Shown here piece by piece: positions 1-5,771 of a DNA stretch of 5,771 bases. This stretch comes from JBFHES01 sp041584015 (GTDB lineage: Bacteria > Bacteroidota > Bacteroidia > Bacteroidales > M50B96), in contig JBFHES010000275.1 in assembly GCA_041584015.1 (NCBI GenBank), positions 1 to 5,771 on the forward strand, read 5' to 3'. The notes beneath the pieces are model-generated. The model saw only the letters and a list, made by a program, of their open reading frames with translations, ran no database searches and was not told where the DNA came from. The translations under genes and the position numbers were made by a program. Each line of letters begins with the position of its first letter. Position 1 is the stretch's first letter.

Positions 1-1208
1 GAATAGCCACGCATAATAATCGTGTCATTATCCTGAATAAACTTTCGTTCGCTTCCATCGGGCATTTTCACCGGCTTTGTTCCTTGCCAGCTAATCTCTA
101 ACATTGAGCCATAGGCCTCAGGAGTTGGACCACTTATGGTACCTGATCCGTACATATCACCAACTTTAATATTACATCCATTTACTGTTTGATGAGCAAG
201 TTGCTGCTGCACGCTCCAATACAAATACTTGTGATTTGAGTGGCAAACCTGATGTTCTTTCTGCCCTTCAGCCTGAATAAATACATCTAAATGAATGTCG
301 AAATTCTGCTTTCCTTCAATTTGTAAATATGGTAACACCTTCGGATCCTGCTTCGGACCTTCAACTCTAAACGGTTCAAGTGCATCTAAAGTAACAATCC
401 ATGGAGAAATAACAGAGCCAAAGTTTTTGGCAAGGAAAGGACCTAAGGGAATGTATTCCCATTTTTGAATATCGCGTGCTGAAAGGTCATTAAATACAAC
501 CATTCCAAAAATATGTTCATCGGCATTCTCAATAGTAACAGAATCTCCCAGATTGGTATTTTTACCAGTAATGAAAGCCATTTCTAATTCAAAATCGACT
601 AAGCGAGATGGACCAAAACTAGGTACCGTTGCATCATTGGCTTTGGTTTGTCCTTTCGGACGATGAATTGGTGTACCCGAAACTACAATTGACGAACTTC
701 TGCCATGATAACCAACTGGTAAATGTTTCCAGTTAGGGAATAAGGCATTATCCGGATCGCGAAACATGGTACCTACATTGGTAGCATGTTCAATGCTCGA
801 ATAAAAATCGGTGTAATCGCCAACCTGCACAGGCATATGCATTTGAACTGCCCCGATTAGAAATAGAACATCAGATTTTGCTGATGGATTGTCACGAATG
901 ATAGGATTACTTTCTTCAAATATCTCAGACAATCTATCGCGCAATGCCCGCCAAACTGGTCTTCCAAGTTCAATAAATGCATTTAATGTTTTATCATTAA
1001 ACACCTCCGCATCTATGCCTAAACCATCTAATACATTGTATTTAGACAAGGCATATAAATCGATAACCGTATCGCCAATTCTTGTTGCTGCATGTGGTCC
1101 TACTCCATTTTTATTGAAAATACCGAACGGAATGTTCTGTATTGGAAAGTCGCTTCCTTTATCAACATTTATCCAGGACTTTAACGCTGGATTATTTGCT
1201 TTAATCAT
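1..1208 (-). CDS. fahA: Fumarylacetoacetase, 3' end cut off by the window edge
   Basis: This enzyme hydrolyses fumarylacetoacetate to fumarate and acetoacetate, the last step of the homogentisate pathway, in the cytoplasm. The gene starts at ATG 1208-1206 and runs off the left edge after 402 codons, at the conserved Gly-Tyr near the C-terminus. Compared with the 419-residue mammalian enzyme about 20-30 residues are missing. Residues 1 to about 125 are the N-terminal SH3-like domain and the rest is the FAH catalytic fold. Residues matching the mammalian active site are present: metal ligands D134, E207, E209 and D241, catalytic H141 with E371, and Y136, R150, Y167, R245, Q248 and K261. The GDYTDFYSS and LPVGYHGR motifs are clear. 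The position of mammalian T257 is Ser (S265), a mild change. It lies 43 bases downstream of hppD and is the last gene of the string seen here. No Shine-Dalgarno sequence precedes it. The identification is secure from long similarity to animal FAH recalled from family knowledge. Confidence 0.97.
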   Translation of the reverse strand, partial: MIKANNPALKSWINVDKGSDFPIQNIPFGIFNKNGVGPHAATRIGDTVIDLYALSKYNVLDGLGIDAEVFNDKTLNAFIELGRPVWRALRDRLSEIFEESNPIIRDNPSAKSDVLFLIGAVQMHMPVQVGDYTDFYSSIEHATNVGTMFRDPDNALFPNWKHLPVGYHGRSSSIVVSGTPIHRPKGQTKANDATVPSFGPSRLVDFELEMAFITGKNTNLGDSVTIENADEHIFGMVVFNDLSARDIQKWEYIPLGPFLAKNFGSVISPWIVTLDALEPFRVEGPKQDPKVLPYLQIEGKQNFDIHLDVFIQAEGQKEHQVCHSNHKYLYWSVQQQLAHQTVNGCNIKVGDMYGSGTISGPTPEAYGSMLEISWQGTKPVKMPDGSERKFIQDNDTIIMRGY

Positions 1209-1251
1209 TACTATTACTGAATTTAATTTATTACTCTAAAACTATTGGCAT

Positions 1252-2352
1252 TTACAAGGTGCCTCTACTTTCTTGCTCAAGTTCAATTGCCTCAAACAAG
1301 GCCTTAAAGTTTCCTTTCCCAAAAGATGTTGCACCTTTTCGCTGGATGATTTCATAAAACACTGTAGGACGATCTTCTACCGGTTTTGTAAAAATCTGCA
1401 ATAAATACCCTTCATCATCCCTATCTATTAAGATACCCAGCTCAGCAAGTGGAGCAAGCTCTTCGTCAATTTGCCCTACTCTATCAAGCACCACATCGTA
1501 ATACGACTTTGGAACGCGAAGGAATTCTACACCCCGACTTAACAATGCTGTAACTGTTTCTATAATATTATCGGTTGCCATGGCAACATGCTGTACACCG
1601 GCTCCACCATAAAAGTCGATATACTCTTCAATTTGCGATTTCTTTTTCCCCTCGGCAGGTTCATTAATAGGGAATTTTATACGCATATTACTATTGGCCA
1701 TCACTTTACTCATAAGTGCGGTATACTCTGTTGAAATGTCTTTATCGTCGAAGGATACTAATTGACTAAATCCCATAACATCGGCATAGAATTTTGTCCA
1801 GACATTCATCTCACCCCAACCAACATTACCAACCATATGATCTACATACTTTAGTCCAACTGGCTCAGGCTTGTATAGTGGATCCCAGGCAACAAAACCC
1901 GGTAAAAACACGCCCTTGTAATTTTTACGTTCAATGAATAAATGAATGGTTTCGCCATAGGTGTGTATTCCTGAACTTACAACCGTACCATTGTCATCTT
2001 TGCTGGTCTTAGGCTCTTGATATGATTTTGCTCCTCTCTTAATTGTTTCGTGATACGACTTTGTTGCATCATCAACCCAAAGCGCTACATATTTAACACC
2101 ATCGCCATGCGCAACGCAATGTCTGGTAATTTCACTATCCGGTACTAAGGATGTGGTAAACACGAAAGTAATTTTATCCTGACGCAGTACATAGGACGTT
2201 TTATCCTTTACACCTGTCTCAAGACCGGCATAAGCTACCGGCTGAAAACCAAAGGCCGTTTGATAATAATGTGCAGCTTGTTTGGCATTACCCACCCAAA
2301 ACTCAACGTAGTCGGTTCCGTTTAATGGAAGAAAATCTTCTTGTGTACTCAT
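1252..2352 (-). CDS. hppD: 4-hydroxyphenylpyruvate dioxygenase
   Basis: This non-haem Fe(II) enzyme converts 4-hydroxyphenylpyruvate and O2 to homogentisate and CO2, the entry step of the pathway encoded here. The 366 residues are of normal family length. There are two vicinal-oxygen-chelate domains: the N-terminal one at about 11-145 (starting DYVEFWVGN) and the catalytic one at about 165-340. The three expected iron ligands are visible: H172 in DHMVGNV, H255 in GVQHVAMAT and E334 in VFYEIIQRKG. The C-terminal FGKGNFKALFEAIE segment is the typical HPPD tail that closes the active site. The related 4-hydroxymandelate synthase shares the fold, but the neighbours hmgA and fahA, and the PKSYYD segment at 281-286, favour HPPD. 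It starts at ATG 2352, 48 bases after hmgA ends. The upstream leader is an A/T tract without a Shine-Dalgarno sequence. Confidence 0.97.
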   Translation of the reverse strand: MSTQEDFLPLNGTDYVEFWVGNAKQAAHYYQTAFGFQPVAYAGLETGVKDKTSYVLRQDKITFVFTTSLVPDSEITRHCVAHGDGVKYVALWVDDATKSYHETIKRGAKSYQEPKTSKDDNGTVVSSGIHTYGETIHLFIERKNYKGVFLPGFVAWDPLYKPEPVGLKYVDHMVGNVGWGEMNVWTKFYADVMGFSQLVSFDDKDISTEYTALMSKVMANSNMRIKFPINEPAEGKKKSQIEEYIDFYGGAGVQHVAMATDNIIETVTALLSRGVEFLRVPKSYYDVVLDRVGQIDEELAPLAELGILIDRDDEGYLLQIFTKPVEDRPTVFYEIIQRKGATSFGKGNFKALFEAIELEQESRGTL

Positions 2353-2400
2353 TTTATATTTTTTTAAATTTATTATTCATTATTTCTACTAAGCTACATA

Positions 2401-3558
2401 CTACTCCATCCATGATTTATAATAATCCGGATTTTCAAGTTCCATGGCTGCTTCGGTAACCTTTAGAGGTTTAAATGTATCAACCATTACTGCAAGTTCT
2501 TGTGTCTCCGTCTGTCCGATGCTACGCTCCATTGCACCAGGATGTGGTCCGTGCACAATTCCCGTAGGATGTAAACTGATCATGCCGTGCTCAACATGAT
2601 TACGCGACATGAAATCTCCATCAACATAATACAAAACCTCGTCTGAATCTACGTTGCTATGATTATATGGAGCTGGGATAGCATCAGGATGATAATCATA
2701 CAACCTCGGAACAAAAGCACAGGTTACAAATGTTGGTGTTTCTAAGGTTTGATGCACCGGAGGCGGTTGATGCACCCGGCCGGTTATTGGTTCAAAATCG
2801 AAAATTGAAAACGCAAACGGGTAATGATAACCATCCCAACCAATAAGGTCGAAAGGATGTGAAGCAAAGGTATAAGGCCAAATCATGTTGTCGCGTTTAA
2901 TCTTTACCAAAAAGTCTCCCATTTCGTCGTGTGTTTCCAATACCGATGGTTTCCTAATATCGCGTTCGCAGAAAGGCGCATGTTCTAGCAGTTGACCAAC
3001 ATTATTCATGTATCTTTTCGGAAAACGTAAAGGTGTAAACGATTCAACAATAAATAACCTGTTGTCCTCCGTGTCAAATTCGAATTGATAAATAACCCCT
3101 CTCGGTATCACTAAATGATCACCATATTCGAAAGGAATATTACCGTACATTGTCTTTAATGTTCCCGTTCCTTTATGCACAAAAATCATTTCGTCTCCGG
3201 CAGAGTTCTTAAAGAAATAATCCGTCATAGACTTTCTTGGAGCAGCCAAACTTATATGTAAATCATTGTTTACCAAAACAGCCACTCTACTTTCTAGATA
3301 GTCGTCGCATGGTTTTACATTAAATCCGGAAAAACTACGATGCTGCATGTTCTTCTCCAATGCAATTTTGGGTTCAACCGAGTAAGCTTCGCCAATATTT
3401 TTAACCAGCGTAGGCATTTGACAATGATATACCAACGATGACGTATCGGAAAAACCTTCGGTAGATACTAGTTGCTCCTGATACAGTTTACCATCTGGCT
3501 TTCGGTAAACAGTATGTCTTTTCTGTGGGATTTCGCCCAAGTTATAATAGTGAGGCAT
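2401..3558 (-). CDS. hmgA: Homogentisate 1,2-dioxygenase, short form
   Basis: This cupin-type Fe(II) dioxygenase opens the ring of homogentisate to give maleylacetoacetate. At 385 residues it is shorter than the roughly 435-445-residue human and Pseudomonas enzymes and seems to belong to a compact bacterial branch. The N-terminal cupin-like domain covers about 1-255 and the C-terminal catalytic domain about 260-370. Metal ligands can be matched to the human enzyme: H300 (PYNHSN, human H335), E307 (SDEVLYY, human E341) and H336 (IVHGPHPG, human H371). H330 matches human H365. H300 to E307 is seven residues apart instead of six, so a one-residue insertion or use of D306 must be assumed. H269 in PPVHQTLE may be the catalytic base, by loose alignment. 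It follows scoB after 74 bases, the widest gap of the string, with no clear promoter in the gap, and precedes hppD by 48 bases. Function is supported by both motifs and context. Confidence 0.94.
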   Translation of the reverse strand: MPHYYNLGEIPQKRHTVYRKPDGKLYQEQLVSTEGFSDTSSLVYHCQMPTLVKNIGEAYSVEPKIALEKNMQHRSFSGFNVKPCDDYLESRVAVLVNNDLHISLAAPRKSMTDYFFKNSAGDEMIFVHKGTGTLKTMYGNIPFEYGDHLVIPRGVIYQFEFDTEDNRLFIVESFTPLRFPKRYMNNVGQLLEHAPFCERDIRKPSVLETHDEMGDFLVKIKRDNMIWPYTFASHPFDLIGWDGYHYPFAFSIFDFEPITGRVHQPPPVHQTLETPTFVTCAFVPRLYDYHPDAIPAPYNHSNVDSDEVLYYVDGDFMSRNHVEHGMISLHPTGIVHGPHPGAMERSIGQTETQELAVMVDTFKPLKVTEAAMELENPDYYKSWME

Positions 3559-3632
3559 TATTAAATAATATTAAGTTATGATTGATTAATGAAATGCAAT
3601 TTATTGAAATAAATCGACATATATGAATTGTT

Positions 3633-4289
3633 CTATATTTTGATTTCTGGAATTGTTCCTTCAACGGTAAGCTTACCGCCAGTTGCATTTATTATTTCTT
3701 CAACAGTAACCCCGGGTGCACGCTCCAAAAGCTTGAATCCGTTGGGGGTAACTTCCACCACTGCCAGATCAGTTACTATCTTCTTCACAACTCGGGTACC
3801 TGTTAAGGGCAGTGTACATGCCTGTAATAATTTCGAGTTTCCTTGCGGATCTGTATGTCGCATGGCTACAATAATATTCTTTGCCGATGCAACCAGATCC
3901 ATAGCTCCTCCCATCCCTTTCACCAATTTGTTAGGAATTTTCCAACTAGCAATATCGCCCACTTCAGACACCTCGAAAGCACCAAGTACTGTTAGGTCGA
4001 TATGACCGCCACGAATCATAGCAAAGCTGGTTGCTGAATCAAAGAAAGAGGCACCATCGATAGTCGAAATAGTTTGCTTACCTGCATTGATCAAATCTGC
4101 ATCTTCATCACCTTTTTTAGGAAAGGGGCCAATTCCCAACAAGCCATTTTCCGATTGCAGCACAATTTGCATATTTTCAGGAATATAGTTAGCAACCAGC
4201 GTTGGTATTCCAATTCCAAGATTCACATAATATCCATCATGCAACTCTTGCGCAATCCGTTTAGCTATTCCATTTTTGTCTAGTGCCAT
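3633..4289 (-). CDS. scoB: Succinyl-CoA:3-oxoacid CoA-transferase, subunit B
   Basis: This is the catalytic beta subunit of the enzyme that moves CoA from succinyl-CoA to acetoacetate, giving acetoacetyl-CoA and succinate. The 218 residues are of normal length. The acyl-carrying glutamate is E47 in QSENGLLG, equivalent to the active-site Glu of mammalian SCOT. Other family marks are GIGIP at 25-29, ADLINAGK at 64-71, FAMIRGGH at 89-96, KGMGGAMDLV at 124-133 and CTLPLTG at 158-164. These match SCOT better than the AtoDA-type acetate CoA-transferases. It needs ScoA as partner, encoded one gene upstream. The product of FahA is its substrate, which explains its place beside the tyrosine genes. 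It starts at ATG 4289, 23 bases after the small secreted protein gene, with no Shine-Dalgarno sequence. The unusual point is that the gene does not directly follow scoA. Confidence 0.96.
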   Translation of the reverse strand: MALDKNGIAKRIAQELHDGYYVNLGIGIPTLVANYIPENMQIVLQSENGLLGIGPFPKKGDEDADLINAGKQTISTIDGASFFDSATSFAMIRGGHIDLTVLGAFEVSEVGDIASWKIPNKLVKGMGGAMDLVASAKNIIVAMRHTDPQGNSKLLQACTLPLTGTRVVKKIVTDLAVVEVTPNGFKLLERAPGVTVEEIINATGGKLTVEGTIPEIKI

Positions 4290-4312
4290 TATTATACTAT
4301 TACTTTATATTA

Positions 4313-4816
4313 TTAGAAATCAATTCCACAATGTATACCATAAAGCAGGTGAACTCCATGCGGTTCTATACCAAGTTCTAAAAGTGGTCCCAAATGAACT
4401 TTATTCAAATCAAACTCAAAAGCCAATTCAAAATGCTGTGCAAATGCATATTCTGTTTCAGTCTCTTCAATCAACATCAATAATCCTGGTGCATATCCTA
4501 CTACCAGCCCACTATTAAACTTGTATTCAACTACAGCCGCCAAGGCATAATGCTTGTGTTCTTCAAGAATAGCTTCAGCTGCTAAACCAAGGCCTAAGCG
4601 ATTATCAAGAGCGATTCCTCTTACATAATGCAGATGAATAGCTGGTGCTACTTTATTTTCACTAAACAAACTTGCGGCACCCAACGCCAAACTTATTTCA
4701 TGCTTTTTGTGCAAATGTGTATGAGCAGAATCATGGTCATGGCTTTGCGCAATCAGACCGACAGAAAAGCTTGTTATTATAAATAACAAAACCGTTTTTA
4801 ATAGAGAGTTAAACAT
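4313..4816 (-). CDS. Secreted His-rich protein, probable small outer-membrane beta-barrel
   Basis: I do not recognise a named family. The 167 residues begin with a clear signal peptide: K7, a hydrophobic stretch at about 8-22 and a likely cut after IAQ at residue 24. The mature protein begins with a His/Asp-rich stretch, with His at 26, 28, 32, 34, 36 and 39. In all 15 of 167 residues are His, which suggests metal or proton binding. The rest can be read as eight short amphipathic strands with tight turns at roughly 39-52, 55-68, 73-86, 88-101, 103-118, 121-137, 140-153 and 155-167. It ends in an aromatic Phe, as many outer-membrane barrels do. An eight-stranded barrel of OmpA/OmpW size in the outer membrane is therefore my inference. 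It sits 17 bases after scoA and 23 before scoB in the same direction, so it is very probably co-transcribed with both. Any link to CoA transfer or tyrosine breakdown is unknown. C163 is the only Cys in the mature part, so it is not a lipoprotein. Confidence 0.85.
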   Translation of the reverse strand: MFNSLLKTVLLFIITSFSVGLIAQSHDHDSAHTHLHKKHEISLALGAASLFSENKVAPAIHLHYVRGIALDNRLGLGLAAEAILEEHKHYALAAVVEYKFNSGLVVGYAPGLLMLIEETETEYAFAQHFELAFEFDLNKVHLGPLLELGIEPHGVHLLYGIHCGIDF

Positions 4817-4833
4817 GTAATACTTGTGATTAA

Positions 4834-5526
4834 TTAGTCTTGTGTAGTAATAAATTCAATTCGTTTCTCATAGTCAACTCCTTGAAAAATGCGTTGCACA
4901 AAAACACCAGGGGTATGTATATGATTTGGATCCAGCGAACCAGATGGAACAAGTTCTTCAACTTCGGCAATGGTAATTTTACCAGCAGTAGCCATGGGTT
5001 GATTAAAATTATTTGCAGTAGCATTAAAGATCAGATTACCATTGGTATCACCTTTCCATGCTTTAACGATGGCAAAGTCTGCTTTCAGCCACTTCTCCAT
5101 TAAATAAGTTTTACCTTCAAACTCTCTAGTCTCTTTACCTTCCTGCACTTCTGTCCCAAAACCTGCAGGAACAAAAAAGGCCGGTATACCCGCGCCTCCT
5201 GCTCTGCACCTTTCGGCCAAAGTTCCTTGTGGAATCAAATCCACCTCTAATTCGCCACTTAATAACTGCCGCTCGAATTCCTTATTCTCGCCAACATAAG
5301 AAGCAATCATTTTCCTGATCTGTTTTTTTCTAAGCAAAGCACCTAATCCAAACTCATCAACACCAGCATTATTTGAGATACAGGTTAAATTATTAATCTC
5401 CGTTTCCGCTAATGCTTTTATAGTATTTTCGGGTATTCCGCATAAGCCAAAACCACCGAGCATAAGTGTCATTCCACTTGTGATTCCCTGTATTGCTTCG
5501 TTGGCATTTTTTACAACTTTATTCAT
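4834..5526 (-). CDS. scoA: Succinyl-CoA:3-oxoacid CoA-transferase, subunit A
   Basis: This is the alpha subunit of the CoA-transferase that activates acetoacetate using succinyl-CoA, working as a complex with ScoB. With the start at ATG 5526 it has 230 residues, the usual length. Motifs shared with the N-terminal half of mammalian SCOT are GGFGLCGIPENT at 24-35, SNNAGVDEFGLG at 51-62, SYVGENKEFERQ at 76-87, QGTLAERCRAGG at 100-111 and VKAWKGD at 154-160. The frame stays open upstream to an ATG at 5631. I reject that start because the extra 35 residues do not resemble SCOT and would run through the palindrome and the divergent promoter. The first gene of the string, it is read away from the plus-strand gene at the right edge. 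No Shine-Dalgarno sequence is seen (upstream reads CAAATAAGCACA), and I find no convincing minus-strand promoter. The nearest is TAGTTTTC at 5627-5620, one base off the -7 consensus and without a -33 partner. Confidence 0.96.
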   Translation of the reverse strand: MNKVVKNANEAIQGITSGMTLMLGGFGLCGIPENTIKALAETEINNLTCISNNAGVDEFGLGALLRKKQIRKMIASYVGENKEFERQLLSGELEVDLIPQGTLAERCRAGGAGIPAFFVPAGFGTEVQEGKETREFEGKTYLMEKWLKADFAIVKAWKGDTNGNLIFNATANNFNQPMATAGKITIAEVEELVPSGSLDPNHIHTPGVFVQRIFQGVDYEKRIEFITTQD

Positions 5527-5576
5527 TGTGCTTATTTGAGGTTTAAAGTCAATACCACTAACAGAAATGCGCTCTT

Positions 5577-5605
5577 TTTGTTTAAGCTTAGGACAATTAA
5601 TTTTG
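5577..5605 (+). promoter_or_regulatory. Bacteroidota-type promoter for the rightward gene
   Basis: TTTG at 5577-5580 (-33 element) is followed after 17 bases by TAATTTTG at 5598-5605, which fits the -7 consensus TAnnTTTG. The spacing is within the 17-23 range described for Flavobacterium promoters. Transcription would begin near 5611-5614, leaving a leader of about 155 bases before the ATG at 5766. The match is by eye, and such AT-rich words can occur by chance. Confidence 0.6.
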
Positions 5606-5613
5606 ATCAAAAT
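5600..5613. repeat. Perfect 14-bp palindrome, possible operator
   Basis: ATTTTGATCAAAAT is its own reverse complement over all 14 bases. It overlaps the last six bases of the predicted plus-strand -7 element and lies 74 bases upstream of the scoA start. A dimeric regulator bound here would block the rightward promoter and could also affect leftward transcription of the tyrosine operon. No regulator gene is in the window, so the ligand and protein are unknown. Confidence 0.45.
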
Positions 5614-5643
5614 ACAACAGAAAACTAGCACTAATAAATTTAT

Positions 5644-5744
5644 AGGTGATTACGCCAGGAGAAAAACTTTCTCTCTCTTTAAGAGTCAATGCTGGTAAAC
5701 GATGCAGAAGAAGCTTAAGACATAAGGTGATTTCTATATCACCT
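5644..5744 (+). promoter_or_regulatory. Possible structured 5' leader with two alternative pairings
   Basis: AGGTGATT occurs at 5644-5651 and again at 5725-5732. The single ATCACCT at 5738-5744 can pair over seven bases with either copy, giving a long-range closing helix or a local hairpin. Between them lie a six-pair hairpin (5659-5664 with 5668-5673, loop AAC), a four-pair hairpin (5675-5678 with 5682-5685) and an enclosing five-pair helix (5654-5658 with 5692-5696, one G-U). This is a hand fold. It resembles a branched aptamer with a switch, but I recognise no known riboswitch core. Several stems are short enough to be chance. Confidence 0.4.
5725..5744 (+). other. Seven-pair hairpin just before the ribosome binding site
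   Basis: AGGTGAT (5725-5731), a six-base loop TTCTAT and ATCACCT (5738-5744) form a perfect stem ending five bases before the AGGAGG. There is no T-run after it, so it is not an intrinsic terminator. It is more likely a control or stability element of the leader. Confidence 0.5.
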
Positions 5745-5749
5745 AAAAC

Positions 5750-5755
5750 AGGAGG
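5750..5755 (+). promoter_or_regulatory. Strong Shine-Dalgarno sequence
   Basis: AGGAGG is a full match to the anti-Shine-Dalgarno end of 16S rRNA. It lies ten bases before the ATG at 5766, slightly long spacing. It stands out because none of the six minus-strand genes here has such a site, and Bacteroidota often lack them. It supports the ATG at 5766 as a real start. Confidence 0.7.
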
Positions 5756-5765
5756 ATTCTCAAAA

Positions 5766-5771
5766 ATGAAA
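5766..5771 (+). CDS. Start of a rightward gene, only two codons in the window
   Basis: Only ATG AAA (Met-Lys) is visible before the window ends, so nothing can be said of the product. The start is supported by the AGGAGG ten bases upstream and by the promoter and leader before it. It is divergent from the tyrosine operon. A divergent gene can be a regulator of its neighbour, but that is only a possibility here. Confidence 0.55.

Noticed and set aside
889..1239. Plus-strand open frame of 116 codons
   Set aside because: It lies almost wholly opposite fahA, which is conserved at every active-site residue. The plus-strand frame has no recognisable motif or start signal.
3599..3614. Interrupted palindrome ATTTATT-GA-AATAAAT between scoB and hmgA
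   Set aside because: It is built only of A/T in its arms inside an AT-rich gap, and its two-base centre cannot form an RNA hairpin without opening pairs. Chance is the simpler explanation.
3628..4005. Plus-strand open frame of 125 codons
   Set aside because: It is opposite scoB and is low-complexity in Ser/Thr/Ile, as expected for an antisense shadow.
5527..5631. Upstream extension of scoA to an ATG at 5631, adding 35 residues
   Set aside because: The extra residues do not match the SCOT family, whose similarity begins at about the Met at 5526. The extension would also cover the palindrome and the divergent promoter.
5652..5662. GCCAGGAGA word resembling part of a cobalamin riboswitch
   Set aside because: The B12-box sequence that should come before it and the rest of the conserved core are absent, so the likeness is accidental.
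5725..5744. Hairpin read as an intrinsic terminator
   Set aside because: No T-run follows it. Instead a ribosome binding site and start codon follow, so a leader role is more likely.

Overview
The window looks like a chromosomal piece of an A+T-rich member of the Bacteroidota (Flavobacteriia/Cytophagia/Bacteroidia-like). Three things suggest this. The six minus-strand genes start behind A/T-rich leaders with no Shine-Dalgarno sequence. A TTTG-N17-TAATTTTG promoter of the Bacteroidota type is present. The proteins have the length classes and sequence style usual in that phylum. The organism must be able to respire oxygen, because two of the encoded enzymes are dioxygenases. The exact genus cannot be told from the sequence alone.

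Layout: almost the whole window is one minus-strand gene string, read from right to left. It runs scoA (5526-4834), a small secreted His-rich protein gene (4816-4313), scoB (4289-3633), hmgA (3558-2401), hppD (2352-1252) and fahA (1208 to beyond base 1). Gaps are 17 to 74 bases, so it is probably one operon. Together the products form the homogentisate route of tyrosine/phenylalanine breakdown. HppD turns 4-hydroxyphenylpyruvate into homogentisate, HmgA opens the ring to maleylacetoacetate, and FahA cleaves fumarylacetoacetate to fumarate and acetoacetate. The two-subunit succinyl-CoA:3-oxoacid CoA-transferase ScoAB then activates the acetoacetate with succinyl-CoA. Fumarate and succinate return to the TCA cycle and acetoacetyl-CoA can go to thiolase. 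Maleylacetoacetate isomerase is the one step not encoded here.

The oddest point in the gene string is the gene between scoA and scoB. The two CoA-transferase subunits are normally adjacent. Here a 167-residue exported protein, with a His-rich segment after its signal peptide and a pattern that fits an eight-stranded outer-membrane barrel, sits between them.

The right end (5527-5771) is a divergent control region. It holds a plus-strand Bacteroidota promoter, a perfect 14-bp palindrome overlapping its -7 element, and a leader of about 155 bases with several possible hairpins. In that leader the 8-base word AGGTGATT occurs twice, and one downstream ATCACCT could pair with either copy. A strong AGGAGG and the first two codons of a rightward gene follow before the window ends. 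No known riboswitch class was recognised in this leader, so it is the best candidate here for something undescribed. Apart from these points the window is a well-formed catabolic operon.
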